From assembly GCA_900550175.1 (NCBI GenBank), contig URQX01000016.1:1-22481 (forward strand): a stretch of DNA of 22,481 bases, in the 5' to 3' direction. This DNA is from an uncultured Veillonella sp. (lineage in GTDB: Bacteria > Bacillota > Negativicutes > Veillonellales > Veillonellaceae). Of the stretch, positions 9,110 to 15,588 are shown one piece after another (positions within the stretch are counted from its first letter, which is position 1; every line of letters begins with the position of its first letter). The notes under the pieces were generated by a model, which was not told where the DNA came from, made no database searches, and saw nothing but the letters and a program-made list of their open reading frames with translations. Position numbers and translations under genes: made by a program.

Positions 9110-10040
9110 GAACGAGTTATTTTTGTTAAGAACTAACGTTAAATCTTTAATATTATCATGGCGTATTACTCGCACTCCTTACTTACTTTCTATAATATTA
9201 GTATATTTTTCTTATATTGCTATGCCAGGACTAACATTTAATTCCTTACCAGAGTATGAAGAGAGTGTAGTGTCTTTAATTGGATATGCTAATTTAGGAA
9301 TATCGTTAGTAATTTTTTCTTTACTAGCAATTAGACGAGTTCTAGATGTTAATAAAAAATGGATTTCAGGATTTGTAATAGTAGCCGGTATATATACGTT
9401 GTATACTAATTATTTCAATTATTTACCACCTATATTAGAGGTAACATATACAGAGGATTCCTTGATTACAAATATGTCAGTTAATTTAAACATATTGGTA
9501 GTAGGGTTATTAATATTATCTTTGTTTCCTAGTAATGAATATAATAATGACTATGGCTTATCAAATTGTGTTGAAAAGGTGGGGTCTAGCTATATAAGAA
9601 TTGACTATGGCGGGTTTGAACAATTTTTAGATGAATTTTCCTTATATAAAATCTTACCGATTTTAAAAAAAATCTTATCGCTGGAGTTATTTAACTGGAA
9701 GGGCCGTATATCAAGAGGTGAATTGATATATTATTATATAGTATATCAATTCATGGTTCTATTACTTGTAATATTAATTTATTCAATAGGGACTATTTTA
9801 CCTACAATATTATTAAAGAATATATTTTTATCATCTATTGTAGCTATTTTTTTGATTTGGTGTTTTATATATTTATTAAAAGTACTCATTCAGCGGTTAC
9901 ATGATTCTTATAGTAGTGCTTTTTGGTTATTTGGGGTGTTCATACCTTATGTAAATGTATATGTACTATATCTAATATTATTTAAAGGTTCATGGCGGTA
10001 CATTGATGCCAGTGTAATTAGTGATAATATTTCTCATTGA
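9072..10040 (+). CDS. DUF805-like polytopic membrane protein, candidate immunity protein
   Basis: This is an unrecognised 322-residue membrane protein. From the chosen ATG, hydrophobic segments lie at about 35-51, 69-87, 98-116, 136-153, 219-241, 250-272 and 284-303. The C-terminal third (about 207-308) resembles DUF805: FNWKGRISRGE, then RLHD at 275-278, then FWLFGVFIPYVNVYVLYLI and a final KGSW. The N-terminal four-helix part is unfamiliar. An upstream ATG at 9021 has GAGGAG only one base away. The ATG at 9072 has GGAAGGA at 9054-9060 with an 11-base gap and is preferred. Either start overlaps the end of tpsA in another frame, which suggests translational coupling. One sampled line has about 23% GC, well below the downstream housekeeping genes, suggesting transfer. 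By CDI-locus logic it may protect against the TpsA tip; that is inference. Confidence 0.7.
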   Translation: MILKDIISAKAIKNELFLLRTNVKSLILSWRITRTPYLLSIILVYFSYIAMPGLTFNSLPEYEESVVSLIGYANLGISLVIFSLLAIRRVLDVNKKWISGFVIVAGIYTLYTNYFNYLPPILEVTYTEDSLITNMSVNLNILVVGLLILSLFPSNEYNNDYGLSNCVEKVGSSYIRIDYGGFEQFLDEFSLYKILPILKKILSLELFNWKGRISRGELIYYYIVYQFMVLLLVILIYSIGTILPTILLKNIFLSSIVAIFLIWCFIYLLKVLIQRLHDSYSSAFWLFGVFIPYVNVYVLYLILFKGSWRYIDASVISDNISH

Positions 10041-10064
10041 CTTTCGTAGTTCAATCATGTATTA

Positions 10065-10094
10065 TTGACACATAGTAGTTGATAACAATTTTCA
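10065..10094 (+). promoter_or_regulatory. Candidate promoter with Fur-box-like operator upstream of the first cbiK-like gene
   Basis: TTGACA at 10065-10070 is a perfect -35 box, but the region 16-18 bases downstream is only a poor -10 match. The 15-mer TGATAACAATTTTCA at 10080-10094 matches the 7-1-7 Fur pattern TGATAATnATTATCA at 12 of 14 defined positions. It lies where a repressor would block RNA polymerase. This suggests iron (or another Fur-family metal) control of the following gene. It is a single site found by eye. Confidence 0.35.
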
Positions 10095-10137
10095 GTTATG
10101 GAGATTGTATCATGTATGAGCGATATGGAGGTCACAT

Positions 10138-11019
10138 ATGAAAGGCATAATTATTGCATCCTTTGGATCAATTTATCAAGATGCTGTGGAGAAATCCATC
10201 GGCAGTATAGAGAAAAAAGTACGTTCCATGTATAGCGATATGGAGGTACGTCGTGTATTTTTATCTGATGCATTAGTAGAGAAGTGGAATGAGAAGTATG
10301 ATGAAAAGATTTCTTCTTTCACAGATGCTATGCAGGATTTTGCTCGGTTGGGTGTCGATGAGGTATACATTCAACCTATAACATTGGTAGCAGATCAGTG
10401 TTACCAACAAATGCGTAAACAAGCATTGAAGTTCTTACATAGCAATGAATATGGTTTTAATCAAGTGAACATTGGTAAACCATTGCTTACATCATTAGGT
10501 GTAAAAAATTATGCTGACGATTATGAAGCTACATTAGAGAGCATTGTGCGTCATGTTAATACAAAGGCGCTTAATAAATCTGTAGTACTCATGGCAAATG
10601 GTCAAAACCAATTAGAGTTCAGTACATTACAATTGAAAGCCATGTATGGTGCCGCACCAAATGTAGTGGTATTTACGACAAATGGTTTCCCTACATTCAA
10701 ACAGGCACTTACATTGCTTGATCGTATGGGGCATAAAGATTTGTTAGTAGTACCTTTGGCACTCATCGGTTCTACACATTTAATGGACTACCTTGGCGGT
10801 GACCGCTCTGATTCCATTTATGCATTGCTTGCTGAAGAAGGGTATAATGTAGATATTTGGAATGAAGGTCTTGGTGAAAATCCTTATGTACAAGATTTAT
10901 TCTTGAAACATTTAGGTCAAGCTATTCGCATGTCCGACAGAAAGCGTCCCATGCCTCGCGAGACTGTAAAACCTGTTATGACAAATTCTCGCATGGAAGC
11001 GCAAGGTATGATTTCTTAA
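10138..11019 (+). CDS. CbiK-like cobaltochelatase paralogue lacking key catalytic residues
   Basis: This 293-residue protein has the CbiK chelatase fold: opening GIIIASFGS, IQP at 78-80, closing GLGENPY at 244-250. Family members insert Co2+ (or Fe2+) into sirohydrochlorin. By eye alignment to Salmonella CbiK, the ligand His145 becomes Asn154 (MANG in place of MGHG) and Glu89 becomes Cys88. The third residue, His207, is kept as His214 (STHLMDYLGGD). The neighbouring copy at 11227 keeps all three. This copy may therefore have lost normal chelatase activity, or may bind a different metal or tetrapyrrole. GGAGG at 10127-10131 sets the start. A Fur-box-like site lies upstream and a strong terminator follows, so it is probably monocistronic. 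The fold is confident; the role is unknown. Confidence 0.85.
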   Translation: MKGIIIASFGSIYQDAVEKSIGSIEKKVRSMYSDMEVRRVFLSDALVEKWNEKYDEKISSFTDAMQDFARLGVDEVYIQPITLVADQCYQQMRKQALKFLHSNEYGFNQVNIGKPLLTSLGVKNYADDYEATLESIVRHVNTKALNKSVVLMANGQNQLEFSTLQLKAMYGAAPNVVVFTTNGFPTFKQALTLLDRMGHKDLLVVPLALIGSTHLMDYLGGDRSDSIYALLAEEGYNVDIWNEGLGENPYVQDLFLKHLGQAIRMSDRKRPMPRETVKPVMTNSRMEAQGMIS

Positions 11020-11072
11020 TTTAGTCTCTCACATAATTTGACATACATCTCATCACACTCCTTTACATACGT

Positions 11073-11113
11073 GAAAGTCCTCCTTGTTGGAAATCCAATG
11101 AGGAGGATTTTTA
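11073..11113 (+). terminator. Intrinsic terminator after the first cbiK-like gene
   Basis: AAAGTCCTCCTTGTTGG pairs with CCAATGAGGAGGATTTT around an AAAT loop. This is a 17-bp stem with three G-U wobbles, followed by a T run. It lies about 55 bases after the stop codon and separates the two cbiK-type genes into different transcripts. Confidence 0.88.
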
Positions 11114-11183
11114 CTTTTACTATGAAAGATATTTATAATATCTATTTTATACGTCCCATGGTATGCCCCTAACGTGTCGTCTA

Positions 11184-11192
11184 TGGTATGAT
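11184..11192 (+). promoter_or_regulatory. Extended -10 promoter for the second cbiK gene
   Basis: TGGTATGAT has the TGn extension directly before a -10-like hexamer (11187-11192). No good -35 box is present, as is common for extended -10 promoters. It gives a leader of about 28 bases before the gene at 11227. Confidence 0.4.
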
Positions 11193-11226
11193 TAAGATAC
11201 AGTATTAAATAGATAAGGAGACTTCC

Positions 11227-12081
11227 ATGAAACAAGCTATTTTAGTTGTTGCCTTTGGGTCCACTGTTGACAGTGCTCGTGAACATAATATTGACTCCGT
11301 AGTAGAGTATATCCGTAAATCCTATCCAGATTATACGGTGGAATTAGCATTTTCCTCTCGTATCATCGTTAAGCGGTTGCGTGAACGAGGGATTGAGATT
11401 CCTACTGAGCAAGGTGCATTAGAAACACTTATCCAAGAAGGCTATACACATATTTATGTGCAACCACTACATTTTACAGGTGGTGAAGAGTTTGATAAGT
11501 TGAAAAATAATATTCTCGCTCATGAAGGAGAGGGGCAACTGGAAGTATTACGCGTAGGTAGACCACTCGTATACTACATGGGCCAAGAAGAGCATCCTAA
11601 TGATTATCAAATCTTGATTGATCATTTTATTAAGCCACTTAACATTTCCAAAGATGATGGTTTGCTATTAGTCGGTCATGGTGGGCTTGGTTCTGGCAAC
11701 TCCTCATATGGTAATTTACAGTTTAAATTAATTCGTGATGGACTTACGAATGTGCGTATTGCAGTACTAGAAAATGCGCCATATGTAGCAGATGTAGCTA
11801 TGCCATGGGAATGGCTCGATGGTAAACGGCCAAACACAATTTATGTACATCCATTATTATTAGTCCTTGGGGATCATGCACAAAATGATCTCTTTGGTGA
11901 CGAAGAGGATAGCGTTATTAATGAACTTGCCGATTATGGTTATGCAGTTAAACCAATTCATAGTGCCCTTGGCGAATATGAGGCAATTCACGATATCTTC
12001 CGTCAACATGTGCAAGATTGTATCGATGATTTGTATGGTAAACGTAGTTCACATCGCCCTACGATTCCAAATATTAAATAG
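11227..12081 (+). CDS. cbiK: Sirohydrochlorin cobaltochelatase CbiK
   Basis: The enzyme inserts Co2+ into sirohydrochlorin, the committed step of the anaerobic (cobalt-early) cobalamin route, in the cytoplasm. The 284-residue protein opens with AILVVAFGST and carries the residues expected of an active enzyme: PLHFTGGEEF with His82 and Glu88, GHG with His151, and GDHAQND with His217. These correspond to Salmonella His83, Glu89, His145 and His207. There is no signal peptide, so it is not the periplasmic CbiK-P type. AAGGAG at 11215-11220 lies six bases before the ATG. cbiL, cbiA and cobO follow on the same strand, which supports the cobalamin role over a sirohaem ferrochelatase role. Confidence 0.93.
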   Translation: MKQAILVVAFGSTVDSAREHNIDSVVEYIRKSYPDYTVELAFSSRIIVKRLRERGIEIPTEQGALETLIQEGYTHIYVQPLHFTGGEEFDKLKNNILAHEGEGQLEVLRVGRPLVYYMGQEEHPNDYQILIDHFIKPLNISKDDGLLLVGHGGLGSGNSSYGNLQFKLIRDGLTNVRIAVLENAPYVADVAMPWEWLDGKRPNTIYVHPLLLVLGDHAQNDLFGDEEDSVINELADYGYAVKPIHSALGEYEAIHDIFRQHVQDCIDDLYGKRSSHRPTIPNIK

Positions 12082-12086
12082 TATCT

Positions 12087-12115
12087 TTGTATATCTTGTA
12101 TAAATTAGTTATAAT
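12087..12115 (+). promoter_or_regulatory. Promoter in front of cbiL
   Basis: TTGTAT (12087-12092) and TATAAT (12110-12115) are separated by 17 bases, just after the cbiK stop codon. No terminator precedes it, so cbiL-cbiA-cobO could be transcribed both from here and by read-through from cbiK. Confidence 0.5.
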
Positions 12116-12167
12116 AAAAGATGTGAAATTTATAAATAGATTGTAACTATAAGAATAGGAGAACCCC

Positions 12168-12875
12168 ATGAAAGGTAAATTATATGGCATTGGCGTAGGC
12201 CCTGGTGATTCTGAATTAATGACTGTGAAAGCTGCTCGCATCGTAGGTGAAGCAGATATTATTATCACACCTAAAACAGAAAAGAAAGATGGCTCTGTAG
12301 CCCTTAATATTGCATCCCCATATATCCAAGAACATACAGAAATCGTTCCTGTAGTATTTCCAATGGTATTGGACGATGCGACACAAGAGGAAGGCTGGCA
12401 AGAAGCAAAACGCATTATCTTGTCCTACTTAGATCAAGGTAAAAGCGTTGTATTCTTAACATTGGGCGATCCTATGTTCTACAGCACATATATGTATGTA
12501 TATCGCTTGATCGAAAATACAGGCCATGAAATCGAAACAATTCCTGGCGTTACTGCATTCTGTGCTATTGGTTCTCACCTTGGTTATCCAATCGTAGAGA
12601 AGGAAGAAGTATTAGCTATCGTTCCTGCGACAGCACCTAAAGAAAAAATCGATGCTGTATTGGCTGTTGCCGATGATGCGGTAATCATGAAAGTGTACAA
12701 AAACTTTGATGAAGTACAAGAAACATTGATTAAACACAATATGGCAGATGATGCGGTTATGATTAGCCGTGTAGGTTTGCCGGATGAGCAAGTATTCGTA
12801 GGCCTTGATAACATGCCAAAAGATACTAAACTCAACTACTTGTCTACAATCCTTGCAAAACGTAAGGACCGTTAA
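12168..12875 (+). CDS. cbiL: Cobalt-factor II C20-methyltransferase CbiL
   Basis: The enzyme transfers a methyl group from S-adenosylmethionine to C20 of cobalt-factor II, giving cobalt-factor III. It acts directly after CbiK. The 235-residue length and motifs fit the CbiL/CobI branch of the tetrapyrrole methylase family: YGIGVGPGD at 6-14, LTLGDPMFYST at 97-107 and PGVTAF at 126-131. AGGAG at 12157-12161 supports the ATG. The gene lies between cbiK and cbiA. A CobI-type precorrin-2 methyltransferase is the alternative within the family. The neighbouring cobalt-first chelatase argues for CbiL. Confidence 0.9.
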   Translation: MKGKLYGIGVGPGDSELMTVKAARIVGEADIIITPKTEKKDGSVALNIASPYIQEHTEIVPVVFPMVLDDATQEEGWQEAKRIILSYLDQGKSVVFLTLGDPMFYSTYMYVYRLIENTGHEIETIPGVTAFCAIGSHLGYPIVEKEEVLAIVPATAPKEKIDAVLAVADDAVIMKVYKNFDEVQETLIKHNMADDAVMISRVGLPDEQVFVGLDNMPKDTKLNYLSTILAKRKDR

Positions 12876-12904
12876 CAAACACGTCGTATTACGAGGTAAT
12901 ATTT

Positions 12905-14284
12905 ATGAACACAGTACATATTCCACGTGTTGTCATTGCTGGTACTAACTCTGGTGTAGGTAAAACAACTATCGTAGCGGGCTTATTGGCTGCTTATGCA
13001 AATGGTGGACGTACGGTGCAATCCTTTAAAGTGGGCCCGGATTATATTGATCCGGGCTTTCATAAAATTGCATCCGGCCGTGACAGCTATAATTTAGATA
13101 CGTGGCTCGTGCCACCTCACAAATTAAATCCTTTCTTTGCTACTATGGCGCATGGAGTAGACCTTGCTATTATTGAAGGTGTTATGGGCTTGTATGATGG
13201 TGGTCGAGAAGGCGTTAGTTCCACTGCCCAAATTGCTAAGCAATTGAATGCTCCTGTTGTGCTTGTTATCGATTGTAAGGCGATGGGTGAAAGTGCAGCT
13301 GCCATTGCAAAAGGTTTCCGTGATTATGACCCAGAGGTAAACTTTGGTGGTGTCATTCTTAACCGCTTAGGCTCTGCCAATCATGAGCGCATGGTCCGTG
13401 AAGGCATGGACAAGATTGGTGTTCCGGTTATTGGTGCTATTTATCGTGATGATCGTATGCACTCTCCTGAGCGTCATTTAGGCCTTACACCTGTTACTGA
13501 AATCGATCCAACAGAAGCGATAAATACAATTCGTGAAGCTGTTGAAAAAATGGTTGAACTCGATCAATTATTAGAAATCGCATCTAGTGCGCCTCCGATT
13601 GAGTTACCAGACGCAGTTGATCCTAAGTCTGTTGAAAGGCACCTGAAAATCGGTGTAGCTTATGATGAGGCGTTCTCTTTCTACTATCCCGCAAGTTTAG
13701 CTGCCTTAGAGGAGAAGGGAGCAGAAATCGTATACTTTAGCCCTCTCAATGACTTTGAAGTTCCTGATGTAGACGGACTAGTATTTGGCGGTGGTTTCCC
13801 TGAAATGTTCTTGTTCCAACTTTCTAGTAACGAGTCAATGAAGGAATCTATCCGTCAAGCCAACGAAAAAGGTATGCCTATTTATGCAGAATGTGGTGGC
13901 CTCATGTATTTATGTGAAAGCATCCACGATTTTGAGGGTACCGTATATGATACGGTAGGTATTGTACCGGCTAATTGCATTATGCAACAAAAGTTACAAA
14001 AAGTAGGGTATGTTACAGCTACAGCTAAGCGAGATACCTTGTTAGGTGCTGCTGATACATCTCTTCGTGGTCATGAGTTCCATTTCTCTACTATGGAGCC
14101 AACTGTAGAGGAATTCCCTTGGGCATTCCACTTAGAAGGGGGCCGCAAACCTCAATCCTATGATGGTGGCTATGCTACTGACAATGTATTAGCATCGTAT
14201 TTACATTTGAACTTTGCTGGTTCTGATGAAGGGGCACAACATTTTATTGATATATGCGCTAAGTATAAAGCTAAAAGGAGCTAA
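12905..14284 (+). CDS. cbiA: Cobyrinic acid a,c-diamide synthase CbiA
   Basis: The enzyme amidates the a and c side chains of cobyrinic acid, using glutamine and ATP. The 459-residue protein has the two expected halves. The N-terminal dethiobiotin-synthetase-like ATPase carries the P-loop GTNSGVGKTT at about 13-22 and KVGPDYIDPGFH shortly after. The C-terminal class I glutamine amidotransferase has its nucleophile Cys330 in AECGG and the catalytic histidine His434 in YLHLNFAG. FGGGFPEMF, before the cysteine, is typical of the CbiA/CobB group. GAGG at 12893-12896 precedes the ATG. The stop codon is two bases before the cobO start, implying coupled translation. Confidence 0.95.
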   Translation: MNTVHIPRVVIAGTNSGVGKTTIVAGLLAAYANGGRTVQSFKVGPDYIDPGFHKIASGRDSYNLDTWLVPPHKLNPFFATMAHGVDLAIIEGVMGLYDGGREGVSSTAQIAKQLNAPVVLVIDCKAMGESAAAIAKGFRDYDPEVNFGGVILNRLGSANHERMVREGMDKIGVPVIGAIYRDDRMHSPERHLGLTPVTEIDPTEAINTIREAVEKMVELDQLLEIASSAPPIELPDAVDPKSVERHLKIGVAYDEAFSFYYPASLAALEEKGAEIVYFSPLNDFEVPDVDGLVFGGGFPEMFLFQLSSNESMKESIRQANEKGMPIYAECGGLMYLCESIHDFEGTVYDTVGIVPANCIMQQKLQKVGYVTATAKRDTLLGAADTSLRGHEFHFSTMEPTVEEFPWAFHLEGGRKPQSYDGGYATDNVLASYLHLNFAGSDEGAQHFIDICAKYKAKRS

Positions 14285-14286
14285 TT

Positions 14287-14829
14287 ATGAGTGAACGAGG
14301 CTTAATTTTAGTAAATACTGGCAATGGCAAAGGTAAAACAACAGCAGCCTTAGGCGTGGCATTACGTGCTGTTGGCCAAGGCCTTAAGGTTTTAATCTTA
14401 CAATTTATTAAAAGTGGTAATGGCTATGGCGAACTAGCAGGTCTTTCCAGATTAGGGGACCAAGTAGAAATTCGTTCCATGGGTAAGGGATTTATTTACT
14501 ATAAACGAGATGAAGTAGGAGAGTCTGAGCTTGCTCGCCATAAGGCAGCAGCTCAAGAGGCTTGGCACACATTAGTGGAAGAAGTAAATTCAGATCGATG
14601 GGACCTTATCATTATGGATGAAATTAATAATGCCATTAATTATGAACTTATTGATGTGAATTCTGTGGTAGATATGCTTAAACATAAACCTGAGCGGTTA
14701 CACGTAATTTTGACAGGTCGTTATGCTAAACCTGAAATCATTGATGTGGCTGATACAGTAACAGAGATGAAGGTAGTTAAGCATGCTTATGAAAAAGGCA
14801 TTAAAGCCGCCAAGGGGATAGAGTTCTAA
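14287..14829 (+). CDS. cobO: Cob(I)yrinic acid a,c-diamide adenosyltransferase (CobO/BtuR/CobA type)
   Basis: The enzyme transfers the 5'-deoxyadenosyl group of ATP to the reduced cobalt of the corrinoid, forming the Co-C bond of adenosylcobalamin precursors. The 180-residue protein has the P-loop GNGKGKTT at 12-19, LQFIKSG near 40 and IMDEINNAINY with a Walker B-like acidic pair, all typical of the family. AAGGAG at the end of cbiA serves as its ribosome site, so it is translationally linked to cbiA. The C-terminal RGxG segment seen in longer homologues is only partly evident (KAAKGIEF). It can act both in de novo synthesis and in salvage. Confidence 0.93.
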   Translation: MSERGLILVNTGNGKGKTTAALGVALRAVGQGLKVLILQFIKSGNGYGELAGLSRLGDQVEIRSMGKGFIYYKRDEVGESELARHKAAAQEAWHTLVEEVNSDRWDLIIMDEINNAINYELIDVNSVVDMLKHKPERLHVILTGRYAKPEIIDVADTVTEMKVVKHAYEKGIKAAKGIEF

Positions 14830-14861
14830 TACGCAGAGTGTGAATATAATTAAATCTAAAA

Positions 14862-14905
14862 TTTTCGAAAAAGTTCTTGCTAAAAGCATATCGAAAATGT
14901 ATAAT
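14862..14905 (+). promoter_or_regulatory. Superoxide reductase promoter with palindrome TTTTCGAAAA
   Basis: TTGCTA (14877-14882) and TATAAT (14900-14905) are separated by 17 bases and form a good promoter for the gene at 14978. A perfect palindrome, TTTTCGAAAA (14862-14871), abuts the -35 region. A second TCGAAAA lies in the spacer at 14891-14897, exactly 26 bases downstream of the first. TATCGAA (14889-14895) also matches a motif found before two other genes here. These look like operator half-sites, but no regulator is identified. Confidence 0.5.
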
Positions 14906-14977
14906 ATAGTCATAAGCACAAGGTGCTAAATATTCTTGACATTAAGTATGTATATAACAATAACCAGGAGGTTAACT

Positions 14978-15367
14978 ATGGCTGTACATGATTACATTAA
15001 ATCTGGCGATTTCGCTACTGAAAAACACGTTCCTGTTATCGAAACTGTTGACACTGTAAAAGCAGGTGAAACTTTCCACGTAACATTGTCCGTTGGTAAA
15101 GATATTGCACATCCTAACACTGTAGAACATCACATTGAATGGATTAAATTGTACTTTGTAGCTGAAGGTACTCAATTGCCATTCGAAGTTGGTGAAATTT
15201 CCTTCAACGTACATGGTGACGGCGCAACTGCAAACGAAGGCCCTGTACACGCAATTTCTGAAGGTTCTTTGGCAGTTTCCTTGAACAAATCTGGTAAATT
15301 GATTGCTGTATCCTACTGCAACATCCATGGTTTGTGGGAATCCGAAAAAGAAATTACAGTTGCTTAA
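14978..15367 (+). CDS. Class II superoxide reductase (neelaredoxin/desulfoferrodoxin-type, single iron centre)
   Basis: The enzyme reduces superoxide to hydrogen peroxide without forming oxygen and is typical of anaerobes. The 129-residue protein has the full Fe(His)4Cys centre: His17 in EKHVP, His45 in HPN, His51 in EHH, and Cys114 and His117 in SYCNIHG. Glu15 before KHVP matches the usual flexible glutamate ligand. The N-terminal four-cysteine desulforedoxin domain is absent, so it is class II. The start at 14978 is fixed by a perfect AGGAGG at 14966-14971 six bases away; a TTG start at 14936 would add 14 unlikely residues. It has its own promoter and terminator. Electrons may come from a rubredoxin encoded elsewhere. 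Confidence 0.93.
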   Translation: MAVHDYIKSGDFATEKHVPVIETVDTVKAGETFHVTLSVGKDIAHPNTVEHHIEWIKLYFVAEGTQLPFEVGEISFNVHGDGATANEGPVHAISEGSLAVSLNKSGKLIAVSYCNIHGLWESEKEITVA

Positions 15368-15385
15368 TTAACTGAATCAACTAAT

Positions 15386-15413
15386 AAAGACCAGCCTTAG
15401 GGTTGGTCTTTTT
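15386..15413 (+). terminator. Intrinsic terminator of the superoxide reductase gene
   Basis: AAAGACCAGCC pairs with GGTTGGTCTTT around a TTAG loop (11 bp, one G-U pair) and is followed by TTTTT. It lies about 20 bases after the stop codon. Confidence 0.9.
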
Positions 15414-15513
15414 GTATGTAAATGTTAAGGATAACTGAAATAATCACACTAATGTTGTGTCCGCACTCAAAAGAGTTTTGTTTTTATATAGTGGATAAAT
15501 TGCCTTGTATCCC

Positions 15514-15542
15514 TTTACAGTGCTATTTGTTTGTGGTAAAGT
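15514..15542 (+). promoter_or_regulatory. Promoter of the aspartokinase gene
   Basis: TTTACA (15514-15519) and an extended -10, TGG-TAAAGT (hexamer 15537-15542), are separated by 17 bases. The leader would be only about 40 bases, too short for a lysine riboswitch. Between the terminator and this promoter (15414-15513) I see nothing beyond a small CAAAA/TTTTG hairpin near 15470. Confidence 0.45.
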
Positions 15543-15588
15543 ATATGCATATTGATTTTTAGTAGAATAAGTTAAATGAGGGATTATT

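Noticed and set aside
11020..11226. Possible cobalamin riboswitch before the B12 genes
   Set aside because: The only strong structure is the terminator at 11073-11113. No B12-box-like sequence is visible and the leader of the next gene is about 28 bases.
12074..12415. 113-residue minus-strand frame over the cbiL start
   Set aside because: It is antisense to the conserved N-terminus of CbiL and covers its promoter. No ribosome site supports it.
14936..14977. TTG-initiated extension of the superoxide reductase
   Set aside because: It adds 14 residues not seen in the family and ignores the perfect AGGAGG in front of the ATG at 14978.
15414..15588. Possible lysine riboswitch before aspartokinase
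   Set aside because: The predicted promoter leaves a leader of only about 40 bases, and I see neither the conserved lysine-box core nor a terminator hairpin before the gene.
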